In this document: positions 1-10,367 of the stretch, piece after piece
Position numbering within the stretch: position 1 is the first letter of the stretch
Layout: every line of letters starts with the position of its first letter
Origin: CAYSCZ01 sp964429655
GTDB taxonomy: Bacteria > Bacteroidota > Bacteroidia > Cytophagales > Cyclobacteriaceae
Assembly (NCBI GenBank): GCA_964429655.1
Contig: CAYSCZ010000008.1
Coordinates: 1 to 64,000 of the forward strand
Reading direction: 5' to 3'
DNA length: 64,000 nucleotides
Translations under genes and position numbers: made by a program
The notes under the pieces: model-generated
Databases searched by the model: none
What the model was told of the DNA's origin: nothing
What the model saw: only the letters and a program-made list of their open reading frames with translations

Positions 1-249
1 TGAAGTGATTTAACCATGTAATAGAAAGTCTAATGACAATTCTGGGTTAAATGCTAAGGAAGCAATTGAATAATAAACTGAATCTATAATTTATAGTGTA
101 TTAACTTTCAATTCCAAACGATCAAAACCTGACGAAAACGGTACTGCAAGTTTCTTATGGCTGATTACAGTTCGAAGGCAATTATCTTGGGGCTTAAAAA
201 TGCCAGTTTCCAACTTCATCGGGTTCTAGAACCTAAAAAACCTCTAAAT

Positions 250-280
250 AAAAAAAACCCACCAGATTATTCCGGTGGGC
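250..280 (-). terminator. Rho-independent terminator closing the leftward locus
   Basis: On the minus strand a GC-rich stem (CCCACC pairing with GGTGGG around a 10-base loop) is followed directly by a run of seven T. It lies about 45 bases beyond the stop of the large T9SS protein gene, so it most likely ends the whole leftward transcript that starts at the SusC-like gene. Bases 1-249 contain no gene that I can support. Confidence 0.8.
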
Positions 281-324
281 TTAAAAACTGTTGTTGTGAA
301 TGTTTATACCACACTACATTTTTA

Positions 325-3300
325 CTATTTACTTTTTATTACCTTTTTATTGTAAATAACCTTACCTGATTTATCCAGCATTCTTATAATTGAAACACTT
401 TTTTGCGGGACTATTAGCTCTGCACTAATAGAATTATTCAGTTGTTGGCTATATACTAACTTTCCCGCCAATGAATAAATCATAACTTGTTGAACTTTTC
501 TTAACGATTCGCCCCTTGCATATAATCTGCCATTTTCAATAACCAGTTGAAAATCTTTCAAGTTTTCATCACCAATACCTGTAACCGATCCCCCCTCTAA
601 TGTAAATGCTATGGTATAAGTTAGCTGTGTAGCGCCATCTTCTGCTGTAACAGTCACATTTGTTATACCCGGCAAAGCGTTGGCATCTTCAATATCTACT
701 GAGGCACCTCCATCAGTTGTGGTGGCAGTTACATCGGGGACTGATGTTCTATCTGCTGGTAACTCGACAGCATAATTCAATAAAGCACTTACAAAACCAT
801 CTATGGTTTCCCCATCAACTTTTAAGTCTGAAAGGGTAGCATCATCGGAGGCACTTAGGATGAATTCAACCGTATATGTTAATTGTGTAGTCCCATCTTC
901 AGCTGTTACCAGTACACTTGTAGTACCTGGTAATGATGCGGCATCCACAATTTCAATGGTTGCATTGTCATCTGTAGCTGTAGCTGTAACTGTGGGTACT
1001 ACTGTGGCATTAAGAGGAAGATTAATAACATAATCAAAGGTCCCACTTGAAAACCCTTCAACTGTTACCCCATCAACCTGCAAATCAGCAAGTGAAGCTT
1101 CACCGGAAGGGGCCAGCGTGAACTCAACGGAATATGTTTGTTGAGTAACACCATCTTCTGCAACAACTAATACAGTCGTGGTTCCCGGTAACTCATCTGC
1201 CGCTGTTATAACTATCGAAGCATTGACATCAGTTGAGGTAGCTGTAACTTCAGGAATGGTAATGGTACCAGCAGGCAACTCAATTGTGTAACTAAAAATT
1301 TCAGATGCAAACCCATCAATGGTTGTATTGTCCACCTGTAAGTCAGCAAGCGTTGCATCAGTTGCAAGATTTTCGGTACTGCACAAAGGATAAGGACATG
1401 CGGAACCCTGAGTATTTAATGATCCGCCCGTACAATTTACTCCTCCGTATGTCCATTCATTATCTACTTTAAATGCCCACGAACCGGTATATTCCCAGGG
1501 AAGGCCGGTACCATCTTCAATCACATCTCCATATATTTCAATTACATCATCGTTGAGATACAGCTCAAGACCATCATCACCATTAAAATTGATTCCGGGG
1601 TCTTCGGCTGTGTGCTCAAACTCAGCAAAACAAGCCCCAAAATATTCTTCAATAGTGGTAACATCTTCATCTCTAATAAACAAAATGTCATCTCCGGCTG
1701 AAACACTGATGGCGGGCAAATTCATCTCTCTACCATCAGAACCGCCACCATTGTTGGCAATTCCAATTCCAAAGACACTAAGATCACTTATGTCCTCATT
1801 GGCAAATAAATGAATGGCCCGCTCCCTGTTAGATGAATCTAATCCCGTCTGGAATGATATGATTCCCTGTAACTGGAGCGCATTTGCGTTTGAAGGCTGA
1901 GACCTGCGAATATTTCGAACGGCATAGTTTTGACCTCCATTAGCATCAGTAGCTACAGCTGTTATCGTATATTCACCAATTGATTCCAGGGAGAATTGAG
2001 GGTCATAAGGAGCTGCGTTATCCACAGCTGTGGTATCTCCATTTATCAAAAAGGTCACCGCATCTATACTGGTGCTTGTGCTTGTAGCAGTCACGGTTAA
2101 ATCAAGCAGGGTTGTATCTGTAAATGTTTGATTATTTTGAAGGCTGTCAAAATCAATGGAAATATTTTCTTCACGAAGTGGTTTATATACATTCCAAAAA
2201 TCCAGAGAATCAAAGACCACAGCTTTTACAGCCTCACGTATGGTTTGTGCATCACTTGCAGAAAGATCAAAATCAAAACTCAATTCTGTAGGATCTTTTT
2301 CGAAAATACTGGTGTAGAATGTACATGCGCTCAGATATGCGCCAATATTAGACGGATGGCTACCATCCGGGTCATAAAGACCCAGATCAGGGTCATTTTC
2401 CCTTACAAACCTCCATACGGCCCCTACCGGAGAAACCAGTCCATTTTGATTGGATTGGGCAATTCGATACCTTTCCCTCAACTGGTCATTCATCTCCTCA
2501 AAAGTGAGTCCCTGAAAACCATCCCTTCTTCCCCAGGTCATATAAAACATTACATCTCCTACCGGGTTTGAAAATTTTCGAATACTATCTAATCCTGCTG
2601 CGTTTGTATAAAATGACTCAACATCCCTCACCGGAAGCGAGCTTTGCTCTTGCAATACCACATAGTCCCAGCCGCCTTGCTTTAATTTGCTTATTGACAC
2701 ATCATCACCAATATGATCTTTTAATTCATACCCTCCATTAGTATTTTCATCCTGAATTAAAATATCACCAGCAGATGCTGCCAGCTGTTGTACAATTCCT
2801 GGTATATCAAAAAAGCTTGAAGAGGAAGTGTAGCTGTTACCTAAAAATAAAACAGACCGCTCTATACTTTCAATTTCTTCATCCAGAGCGTCGCAAAAAG
2901 GATAAAAACAAGATGCATTATCATTTGTGCTGGCCGCGTTGGTACATCCAGCTCCCGAGAATACAAATTCGGCACCAGGAATACTTCTATATCCAAATGC
3001 GTCGGTGTACTCCCAAGGTTCGCCGGTTCCGTCCACTCCTACCACGCCAAGGGTATCAACTGGCATATCATTTTCAAGAAAAACCAGGGCATCATCTCCA
3101 TTACTTGTTAACTCAGTACTTTCGTAGATCGAGAAATTATCAGCGCAAGAGGTAAAATAAGGACTAACATTAGCTGCATCGACATCCCTGACTACCAAAA
3201 TATCTTCTCCCTCAGAAGCAGATACTTCGGGTAACTGAACAGTGCTGAAAATTTCAGTATTTCCATTGTTATAGATATCGACTTTGAAAGCGCTTATATC

Positions 3301-4348
3301 TGAAATATCGCTCAAAGCCTCAAAATGATACGCTCGGATTCTTAATCCACCATCGGTATCAATCTCCATAGCTCCTTTAAAGAATATAGGAGATGAACAA
3401 ATTGGGTATATACAGTTTGAATTTTGAGTTGAAGTAGAATTAACCGCACAACCAACCCCACCATAAATCCATACATCAGCAAGCTTGTAAGCCCAGCTAT
3501 CCGTATAGTCCCACTCCTGTCCTGTCCCGTCAATATCTGAATCACCATAAGTCTCTATTAGTGCAGTACCATTATAAAGCTCAATGGCATCATCACCGTT
3601 CTGGTTCATCGCATCGCTCTGGATCACATGCTCGAATTNNNNNNNNNNNNNNNNNNNNNNNNNNNNNNNNNNNNNNNNNNNNNNNNNNNNNNNNNNNNNN
3701 NNNNNNNNNNNNNNNNNNNNNNNNNNNNNNNNNNNNNNAACCATCCGGCAACTCTTCCTCCTGATTAAAATTACATAGCGGATATGGACAGTCAGATTCA
3801 GCAGAAGTTGCACTATTGTCAGTGCAATTCACCCCTCCATATGTCCAGTTATCATCTATTTTATAAGCCCATGAATCCAGATACTCCCAAACCTCCCCTG
3901 TTCCATCAACATTCGGATCTCCATAAATTTCAATCACTGTTGTATCCATGTATAATTCGATGGCATCATCTCCATTTTGCGAAATGACATCTGTTGCAGG
4001 GATTACATGATCGAATTTAGAAAAACATGATCCTAAGTAGTCAGACATGGCTGAGGTTGATCGAGCCAATAAAATATGCTCTCCGGCATTGACGGACTGT
4101 ACAGGGAATCTATACTCTATACTATCAGTTCCTCCACCATTATTAGCAACACCAATCGCATAAACACTTAAGTCGGCAATGTCTTCATTGGCCATTAAAT
4201 GAAGTGCTTTTCCATCTGATCCTCCGGAGGGAACGGTAAAATCAATTATCCCTTGCAGTTCAAGGGCGTTCTGACCCTTGCTGATAGAGGTGATTAAAAT
4301 TAAAGCAAGAGAGAGCACAAAAATTCTTAATTGTAACATTGTTTTCAT
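325..4348 (-). CDS. Very large T9SS-secreted multidomain protein (LTD repeats, SGNH hydrolase, cadherin-like domains), interrupted by an assembly gap
   Basis: One gene split by the N run at 3639-3738; the sequenced parts give 203 and 1103 residues, so the protein exceeds 1300. In order: a signal peptide ending near KGQ, a lamin-tail-like (LTD) domain (about 3765-4265), the second half of another LTD (3400-3636), a diverged LTD (2880-3400), an SGNH/GDSL-type domain (2170-2860) with block I GNSYT and block V DGSHPS, a bacterial Ig-like domain (1900-2165), a further LTD (1375-1875), three cadherin-like beta-sandwich repeats of about 85 residues (590-1370), and a C-terminal T9SS type A sorting domain (325-580). 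Known family behaviour predicts export by Sec and then T9SS to the cell surface or medium. The SGNH domain is expected to be an esterase; its substrate is unknown. The gene is last in the leftward locus, 53 bp after the alpha/beta hydrolase gene. The two parts are out of frame across 100 N, as expected if the gap length is arbitrary. Confidence 0.8.
3639..3738. other. Assembly gap (100 N) inside LTD-repeat coding sequence
   Basis: Exactly 100 N. The upstream coding part ends just after one complete LTD domain, and the downstream part begins in the middle of another, at the FEHV motif. By comparison with the first LTD of the same gene, about 84 residues (about 250 bases) are missing before FEHV. 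The true gap is therefore probably at least 250 bases, and its length should be a multiple of three. Confidence 0.95.
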
Positions 4349-4401
4349 AGCAAATACTTTAAAGTATGGAAGATTTTTTTAATATTTTTTTTATTTAAAT
4401 T

Positions 4402-6237
4402 TTATCTAAGGGGTATATAAACTACAGTGTTAGTCAATAAAATCATAATAAAGATCAGACATGTGACCATTGGACCCAGATATATTCTTCCAGTCATGAG
4501 AAAGAAATACCGGTTAAAAATTGGCAGCACAAACATCATGGGTACTACAGCAAAAAGCAGGTTGACATAAAGCCATCCATCAGTCCAGTATACCGTGCCG
4601 GTTATGGCAAAGGTGACATACTGTATAAACACAATAAATATAAGTCCCAGTGAATTACCAAAACCTATGGTTAGGATGTCTTTCCACCCTGTTTTTCCTT
4701 CAAACCTCATAACTGCATTCACGCGGAGGGAGTTTGAAAGGAAAAATATAAAAAACATCGGCGCATACATCAACAATAATATCACACTGTCCGGACCGAA
4801 TACCCGTACGCCCATAAATAGAAAACGATAATCTACATGGAAGAAATAATAGATAATGGAAAGGGTGAGGTAGTAAAATGAAAAGATGATCACTGCTAAC
4901 ATAGATGTTTGCAACAGTTCCTTTTTACTTATTTGTGTTCCCCACATTTCCTTACTGATTCCATGATTCTTTCCATAAAACCTATACGTGAGATAAAAAA
5001 TAACAAAACCGATGACACCGTTAAAGATGGCCCACATAAGTACTGCATTATTCATTCTTTGCGGGAAAAACCACGTCTGTTGTCTGGTGGAAGCTTTGAC
5101 AAAAATATCCTGGGACAATTCTGCCATTGGTATGTATGAGAAACATGCAATGAGTGCTGCCAAAACGAATAATCCCCAAAAAATTATCTTTCCCGTTTTA
5201 CCCGGTTTGGGAAGAGCCGGTGGTATGTTATGGACAAGATTTTGAAAATAAGGTGTGTTTAATAATAATCTACTCATTGGGATAATAGAGATCATACTGA
5301 CTATAATTGAAATAATACCCAATATCTCTTTCCAGTACCATATTTGATTGGTACTGCTCATTCCTCCATTCATTCCAAATACCCGATCAAAAAACTCCAG
5401 TTGATTAACTGCAGCTTCAACCATGTAAGGCTGAAAAGGGTGAATATTCTTTTCATTAAACATGATCCTCAGGTTACGATTATCCACAGCTCCATAGTAG
5501 TGACCAATCTTTACTTCAGATATAAAATCTGAACTGTCCTTAAAACCTGAATTGATGAGTTTTAGTGCTTCAGGTGATTTTTTCATGTCCGCATGTCCTA
5601 ATTCATTCCTATATGCACCTTCATCATAAAATGCATAAGCAGCACCAATGTTAGAACGGGCATGTTTGAGGATCTTATTCGATAGCGATAGCACATAACC
5701 CGAACAATAAACTGAGTGAAGCTTACTTGGCTTTCCTGATTCTTGCGCTTTTTTGCCAAAGTATCTAGCCCCCTGAATAACTGCATTTCCACCAGCCGAA
5801 TGACCTGTAGCCCCTATGCGATTTTTATCTATATAATTCAGGACATCATTACTGGCAAAATATTCAACCAGTGGAAACATGCCATATCCTTCGTAAGTTG
5901 CCGCCCTTCTTTGCATGGAGGAACTTGAAAAACCCTGTGCATAAGGATCAATCGAAACAGCCACCATCCCGCGCCGGGAAAGCTCGATAGCGATATTAGA
6001 TAGTGCCTCTTTAGAACGCTGAAACCCGGGTATTACTATGATTAATGGTGCCGGATTTTCCTTAGTTGCTGATTTTGGTTTGAAAAGGTCAGCAAAAACC
6101 CATTGTCCATCCTGGGTGGGAATTTTTATACTATAAACCTTCACGCTTCCCCCTGATGTTTGGACAAGGTAAGACAGAAAGCCTGCTGCTATAAGTATTA
6201 AAATGGTTATCAGTAAGAACCTTTTATTAAATGTCAT
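4402..6237 (-). CDS. Alpha/beta hydrolase fused to a polytopic membrane domain
   Basis: A 611-residue protein. Residues 7-25 form an N-terminal membrane anchor. Residues 35-290 look like an alpha/beta hydrolase of the dienelactone hydrolase/acyl-esterase type, with a strand-loop VIPGF near 68-72, SIDPYAQG near 95-102 and the nucleophile elbow GHSAGG with Ser147. From about residue 300 to the end there are seven or eight hydrophobic segments, so the C-terminal half is an integral membrane domain that I cannot assign to a family. The hydrolase part is probably on the periplasmic side, because it follows a signal-anchor with basic residues before it. The gene sits between two LTD-protein genes on the same strand (94 and 53 bp spacers), which suggests a shared role in breaking ester bonds of the imported substrate. 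The hydrolase fold is well supported; the substrate is not known. Confidence 0.75.
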   Translation of the reverse strand: MTFNKRFLLITILILIAAGFLSYLVQTSGGSVKVYSIKIPTQDGQWVFADLFKPKSATKENPAPLIIVIPGFQRSKEALSNIAIELSRRGMVAVSIDPYAQGFSSSSMQRRAATYEGYGMFPLVEYFASNDVLNYIDKNRIGATGHSAGGNAVIQGARYFGKKAQESGKPSKLHSVYCSGYVLSLSNKILKHARSNIGAAYAFYDEGAYRNELGHADMKKSPEALKLINSGFKDSSDFISEVKIGHYYGAVDNRNLRIMFNEKNIHPFQPYMVEAAVNQLEFFDRVFGMNGGMSSTNQIWYWKEILGIISIIVSMISIIPMSRLLLNTPYFQNLVHNIPPALPKPGKTGKIIFWGLFVLAALIACFSYIPMAELSQDIFVKASTRQQTWFFPQRMNNAVLMWAIFNGVIGFVIFYLTYRFYGKNHGISKEMWGTQISKKELLQTSMLAVIIFSFYYLTLSIIYYFFHVDYRFLFMGVRVFGPDSVILLLMYAPMFFIFFLSNSLRVNAVMRFEGKTGWKDILTIGFGNSLGLIFIVFIQYVTFAITGTVYWTDGWLYVNLLFAVVPMMFVLPIFNRYFFLMTGRIYLGPMVTCLIFIMILLTNTVVYIPLR

Positions 6238-6331
6238 CCCACCATTATTAAATTCTTTCGGGTTTTAATTCGGTTTTTTTAATAATAAAATGCTCCACGA
6301 GTATAAAATCTAGCGGAACGTTTACGAATAC

Positions 6332-8110
6332 CTAATCATCACAAAACGCGTAGGAACATCCGGAAGACTCATTGGTTTCAGCACCTGCGGCACAGTCAGC
6401 GCCAGCATACGTCCAAATATCTCCTTTCTCCTTAAATGCCCAGGAGCCTGTATATTCCCAGAATAATCCGGTACCATCATCAACTACATCTCCATATACT
6501 TCAATTACATCAGCATTTAAATAAAGCTCGACACCATCATCCCCATTAAAATTAATTCCGGGATCTTGTGGCGTATGGTCAAATTTTGAAAAACAAGAAC
6601 CAAGGTATTCTGGTAAAGTTTCGATATCTTCATCTCTTATAAATAGGATATGATCTCCTTCCCGGACGCTTATGGCAGGTAGGTTCATCTCCCTCCCATC
6701 AGAGCCCCCACCATTATTAGAAATACCAATACCATAAACACTTATATCCGCAATATCCCTATTAGCTCTTAAGTGAATAGCCCTTTCCCTATTACCAGCA
6801 TCCGATCCCGTTTGGAATGACATAAGACCCTGCAATTGCAAACCTGTAGCACACAAAGGATACTGACAATCTGAATCTTGGGTAATTGTTGAAGCCGCTG
6901 CACAACCAACGCCTCCGTAAACCCAAGTTCCTCCAAGTTTATAAGCCCAGCTGCCAGTATACTCCCAGGGCTGACCAGTCCCATCAACATCAACATCCCC
7001 ATAGGTTTCTACTATAGTATTACCACTATATAATTCTATGGCATCATTACCATTCTGATTCATTGCATCAGATTGAATGACGTGCTCAAATTGCGAAGAA
7101 CAATCTCCAAAATACGATGTGAGGGTTACATCTTCCCTTGCAAGTAAGATATCATCTCCGGCGGAAACCGAGATTGCGGGAAATCTATACTCTATACTAT
7201 CAGTGCCTCCACCATTATTGGCGATCCCTATGGCATAATTACTTAAATCGGTGATGTCTTCAACTACTTTAAAGTGCAACCCTTTGCCCCCATTAGTTCC
7301 TGAAGTTGTCCATTCCAGTGCAAGGATACCTTTAAGAGCCAATTCTAAAGCCACATCATTATCTAAAATATCAACTGATAATCTTTGCCCCTCTTCAACA
7401 CCGTTTATGAGGCTGACGATAAATATTTCAAAAAATTCAGCACCCTCCACCAGTTCATCGTCAATTACAGATAAATTAACAGACCCTGAGATCTCACCAG
7501 AACTAATTAACATGGACTGTGCGTCTGTAATATAATCTTCGCCAATTAACGCAGTTCCGGCAAAAGAAAAATTAATAATAACATCTTCTGTGGAGGGTGC
7601 ATCAATGCTGGCCTTTAAGATTGTTGATTCCCCCTCAAGCAAACTTGATGACTCAATGGAAATTGATACCCTGGGTGCTTCAAACACATTGGTAATAAAA
7701 CCAAAGTTGAAATCCTGTGATAGTTGTTCACCAGATGATCCGTAGGCACCTTCGGGAAGTAATATTTCATAGCCGGCCTGATAGTCCAGTAGATCAAAAT
7801 TAATCGTCAGGATTGAACCTGATGCATCATATGATGTTGAAAAAGAGGCTCCATTTGAAACTATAAGTCCACTGGCAATGGCGGCCTGGTCCACCGGCCT
7901 ATTGAATACTATATCAATTGATAATTCAAATGCAGGCAATAAAACACCACTTGATATGGTAGAATTATCTGATGTTACTTTAAGGACGCGAAACGCATCT
8001 GAAGAAAAGGTTTCGTTATCAATACGCTCATCCTCATCACAAGCGGTCAGTAAAGCACAGCAAAAGACTATTGTAAATAGTTTTAAAATATTTCTTTTCG
8101 TGATCTTCAT
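6332..8110 (-). CDS. Surface lipoprotein with Ig-like, Calx-beta and two LTD domains
   Basis: A 592-residue lipoprotein with lipobox LTAC (Cys24), followed by acidic residues (DEDE) of the kind often seen in Bacteroidota surface-exposed lipoproteins. Domains in order: an SbsA-like Ig domain (about 37-140), a Calx-beta domain (147-255) and two LTD domains (256-425 and 426-592). Each LTD carries the NGG.DG.E/YRFP stretch, the NG(D/N)D.(I/V)ELY core and a late pair of cysteines (GG(V/A).C and C.Y(P/A).C). The second LTD is very similar to the LTD that follows the SGNH domain in the large T9SS protein downstream, including GSDGREMNLPAISV. It starts 30 bp after the transporter gene and probably belongs to the SusCD transcript. 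A role as a substrate-binding or scaffold protein on the cell surface is inferred; no catalytic motif is visible. Confidence 0.75.
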   Translation of the reverse strand: MKITKRNILKLFTIVFCCALLTACDEDERIDNETFSSDAFRVLKVTSDNSTISSGVLLPAFELSIDIVFNRPVDQAAIASGLIVSNGASFSTSYDASGSILTINFDLLDYQAGYEILLPEGAYGSSGEQLSQDFNFGFITNVFEAPRVSISIESSSLLEGESTILKASIDAPSTEDVIINFSFAGTALIGEDYITDAQSMLISSGEISGSVNLSVIDDELVEGAEFFEIFIVSLINGVEEGQRLSVDILDNDVALELALKGILALEWTTSGTNGGKGLHFKVVEDITDLSNYAIGIANNGGGTDSIEYRFPAISVSAGDDILLAREDVTLTSYFGDCSSQFEHVIQSDAMNQNGNDAIELYSGNTIVETYGDVDVDGTGQPWEYTGSWAYKLGGTWVYGGVGCAAASTITQDSDCQYPLCATGLQLQGLMSFQTGSDAGNRERAIHLRANRDIADISVYGIGISNNGGGSDGREMNLPAISVREGDHILFIRDEDIETLPEYLGSCFSKFDHTPQDPGINFNGDDGVELYLNADVIEVYGDVVDDGTGLFWEYTGSWAFKEKGDIWTYAGADCAAGAETNESSGCSYAFCDD

Positions 8111-8140
8111 TTTATATATTTTTTTGTTGTAAAAACATAG

Positions 8141-9607
8141 CTATTTCTTAATAAAAGCTTCAGGGAATTGTGTCGGATTGAAATCCCATATTATTGGAAG
8201 AAGTAAGTAAGTCACGATTGCTATGAATATGATGGAAATAATGTTCATAACAATTCCAGACCTTATCATATCGGGTATTCTCAGGTAACCTGAACCAAAA
8301 ACTACTGCATTGGGTGGTGTGGCAACAGGAAGCATAAATGCGCATGAGGCAGCTATAGTAACAGACACCATTATCATATACGGATGTAGATTAAAAGACA
8401 TTGCCATGGGAGCAAGAACAGGCAATAACATTGCCGTGGTAGCCAGATTAGAGGTAATCTCTGTAAGGAAGTTTACTACCGCTACCAATATCAAAATCAA
8501 GAAAATCAAATAAAGGCCGTTCAGCTGGGTTAATTGTATGGCAATCCATTCTGCCAATCCGGTAGTCGTGAATCCTTTTGCAATCGCTAATCCCCCACCA
8601 AATAGAATAATTATGCCCCAGGGTACCTTTATCGTATCTTCCCATGTTATCAACCGCTTACTTCGATCTTTTACAGGCAGGATAAATAGGATTAATGCGG
8701 ATGATACCGCTATTATGGTGTCATCAATTCCCGGAAGGGCCTTCTGTATAATTGATCGGAACATCCATAAAACGGCTGTGAAAATGAACACAATTAACAC
8801 CACTTTTTCTTCGTAACTAATTTTCCCAAGCGAGTGAAGCATCCTGGAAATCTCCTCTCTACCACCAGGAAATTCAACTTTATCAAATTTAAAAGCTGAT
8901 TTTGTGAGATATCTCCAACAAATAAAAACCAGGACCGCAGACACCGGGAGCCCAAAGGTGATCCATTGCATAAAGCTAATTTTTACACCGTATATCTCTT
9001 CAAGAATCCCTGCAAGAACAAGGTTTGGCGGGGTACCGATCAATGTGGCAAATCCTCCTATAGAAGCACTGTAAGCTATTGCCAGCATCAGTGCCTTGCC
9101 AAATAACTTCCCGATATCTACACTCATGTCTTTTTCGAACTCTTTTACAATCGCTATTCCTATGGGCAGCATCATAACGGATGTTGCCGTGTTGGATATC
9201 CACATGGATAAGAAGGCTGTGCCCACCATAAACCCAAGTATGATCTTTGTAATATTTGATCCAATAATACTTATGATATTCAATGCTATTCTTCTATGTA
9301 AATCCCACTTTTCGATAGCTATGGCTATAATGAAACCTCCTAAATAAAGAAAAATGTATTTATGGCCGAAGGAAGCGGTAGTTGTGGAAATATCTAAGGC
9401 ACCGGTCAGTGGGAAGACAACTATCGGCACTAAGGCTGTGGCTGCTATTGGAACAGCCTCTGTAACCCACCATATTGATATCCATATTGTTGCTGCAAGT
9501 AAATGGTAAGCATCCATATTCATTGATGAAGGCTTCCCAACGATTTCCATTATTACAAAAACCAAAGGACCCAAGATGATCTGAAGTAATTTGCTCTTCT
9601 TAATCAT
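8141..9607 (-). CDS. SLC13/DASS family sodium:carboxylate (or sulfate) symporter
   Basis: A 488-residue polytopic inner-membrane protein of the DASS family. Paired motifs typical of the two substrate/sodium clamps are visible: SNTATSVMMLP and IGTPPNLVLAG in the first half, and SNLATTAMLLP and VATPPNAVVFGSG in the second. Family members import di- or tricarboxylates, or sulfate, with sodium. The start chosen is the ATG at 9607, which overlaps the stop of the upstream SGNH gene as ATGATTAA; an earlier in-frame ATG at 9664 would run 65 bases into that gene and adds residues unlike the family. The overlap implies translational coupling. Its place directly behind susC-susD-esterase suggests that it takes up a small anionic product released by the esterases. 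The specific substrate cannot be read from the sequence. Confidence 0.88.
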   Translation of the reverse strand: MIKKSKLLQIILGPLVFVIMEIVGKPSSMNMDAYHLLAATIWISIWWVTEAVPIAATALVPIVVFPLTGALDISTTTASFGHKYIFLYLGGFIIAIAIEKWDLHRRIALNIISIIGSNITKIILGFMVGTAFLSMWISNTATSVMMLPIGIAIVKEFEKDMSVDIGKLFGKALMLAIAYSASIGGFATLIGTPPNLVLAGILEEIYGVKISFMQWITFGLPVSAVLVFICWRYLTKSAFKFDKVEFPGGREEISRMLHSLGKISYEEKVVLIVFIFTAVLWMFRSIIQKALPGIDDTIIAVSSALILFILPVKDRSKRLITWEDTIKVPWGIIILFGGGLAIAKGFTTTGLAEWIAIQLTQLNGLYLIFLILILVAVVNFLTEITSNLATTAMLLPVLAPMAMSFNLHPYMIMVSVTIAASCAFMLPVATPPNAVVFGSGYLRIPDMIRSGIVMNIISIIFIAIVTYLLLPIIWDFNPTQFPEAFIKK

Positions 9608-10367
9608 ACTTAAAATTTGTTTGCAGGTACCTATCAACCACCTCTTGAATAAAAGAAGCGTCATTCATGCTCTGGATGGATAAATACAGTATTTCTCCAT
9701 TTTTATCCACTGTAGTCACTCTTTCAGGGAGGCCCAATGACTTTTGTTTATTCAAGGATGAATAAAAAATGCAGGCATTCAAATATGTGCCTAAGGGTGA
9801 AGGATGGCTACCATCCTGATCAAACAATTGTAGCCCAGACCTTAATTCCCTTGCCATTTTCCATATGGAACCAACTGGCACAATCTCAATTTCGTTTATC
9901 TGTGCAAGGTCATTGTAGGCTTTTGAAACTTTTTCTTGCATCAAAGGATTGTACTCCCTCGCCCAGGTTTCATAGAGCACTGGTTTTGCACCAGTTGATT
10001 TCACAAGCTTAATAAAGCGGTTTCCATAATCAATAAAGTCTTCCAACGAATCAATTGCGCTTCTGCTATGATTTTGTAAAACCACTACATCCCAGTCACT
10101 TTCAGTAATTACTTTTCTTGACTCCAGTTTCATCCTGCCTATCCAATGATCCTTGAGAGAAACACCCCCGGCTGTAGAGTTTCTGGCAATGAGTGGAATA
10201 CCCTGGTTTTTAGATAGTTCTTCTACAGTTTGGGAAAGGTTCCAAAAATAAGTGTAACTGTTTCCCACAAACAATACCTTTAAAGTATCTGCTGATTGTG
10301 CATTGGTTGCAACTATCAGCAGATAGAAAAGACTTATGGCTATATGTGTTCTTTTGTTTAGAACCAT
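9600..10367 (-). CDS. Exported SGNH/GDSL-type esterase
   Basis: A 255-residue protein with a signal peptide (cleavage probably near NAQ/SA, residue 24). SGNH features are block I GNSYT with nucleophile Ser37, a Gly-rich block II near residues 67-68, an N after VVLQ (Asn99) in place of the usual GxND of block III, and block V DQDGSHPS with Asp185 and His188. Such enzymes hydrolyse acyl or carboxyl esters in the periplasm. The same variant (GNSYT, VVLQ, WA/WG.R, PVG..W, DGSHPS) is present as a domain in the large T9SS protein at 325-4348, so the locus has two related esterases in different compartments. Its ATG overlaps the SusD stop as TAATG, and its own stop overlaps the transporter start. 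Confidence 0.85.
   Translation of the reverse strand: MVLNKRTHIAISLFYLLIVATNAQSADTLKVLFVGNSYTYFWNLSQTVEELSKNQGIPLIARNSTAGGVSLKDHWIGRMKLESRKVITESDWDVVVLQNHSRSAIDSLEDFIDYGNRFIKLVKSTGAKPVLYETWAREYNPLMQEKVSKAYNDLAQINEIEIVPVGSIWKMARELRSGLQLFDQDGSHPSPLGTYLNACIFYSSLNKQKSLGLPERVTTVDKNGEILYLSIQSMNDASFIQEVVDRYLQTNFKYD

Noticed and set aside
157..369. Short plus-strand open frame of 70 codons
   Set aside because: It runs through the terminator and into the end of the T9SS gene on the other strand, with no coding-like composition.
590..1370. Tandem repeats resembling a CRISPR or DNA satellite
   Set aside because: The repeats are protein-coding cadherin-like domains of about 85 residues with diverged DNA, not short identical repeats with spacers.
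3593..3813. Apparent open frames that continue through the first N run
   Set aside because: They exist only because N codons are read as unknown; the true gene changes frame at the placeholder gap.
9608..9664. Extended N-terminus of the SLC13 transporter
   Set aside because: It would overlap the esterase gene by 65 bases; the ATG at 9607 gives the family-like start and a classic coupling overlap.
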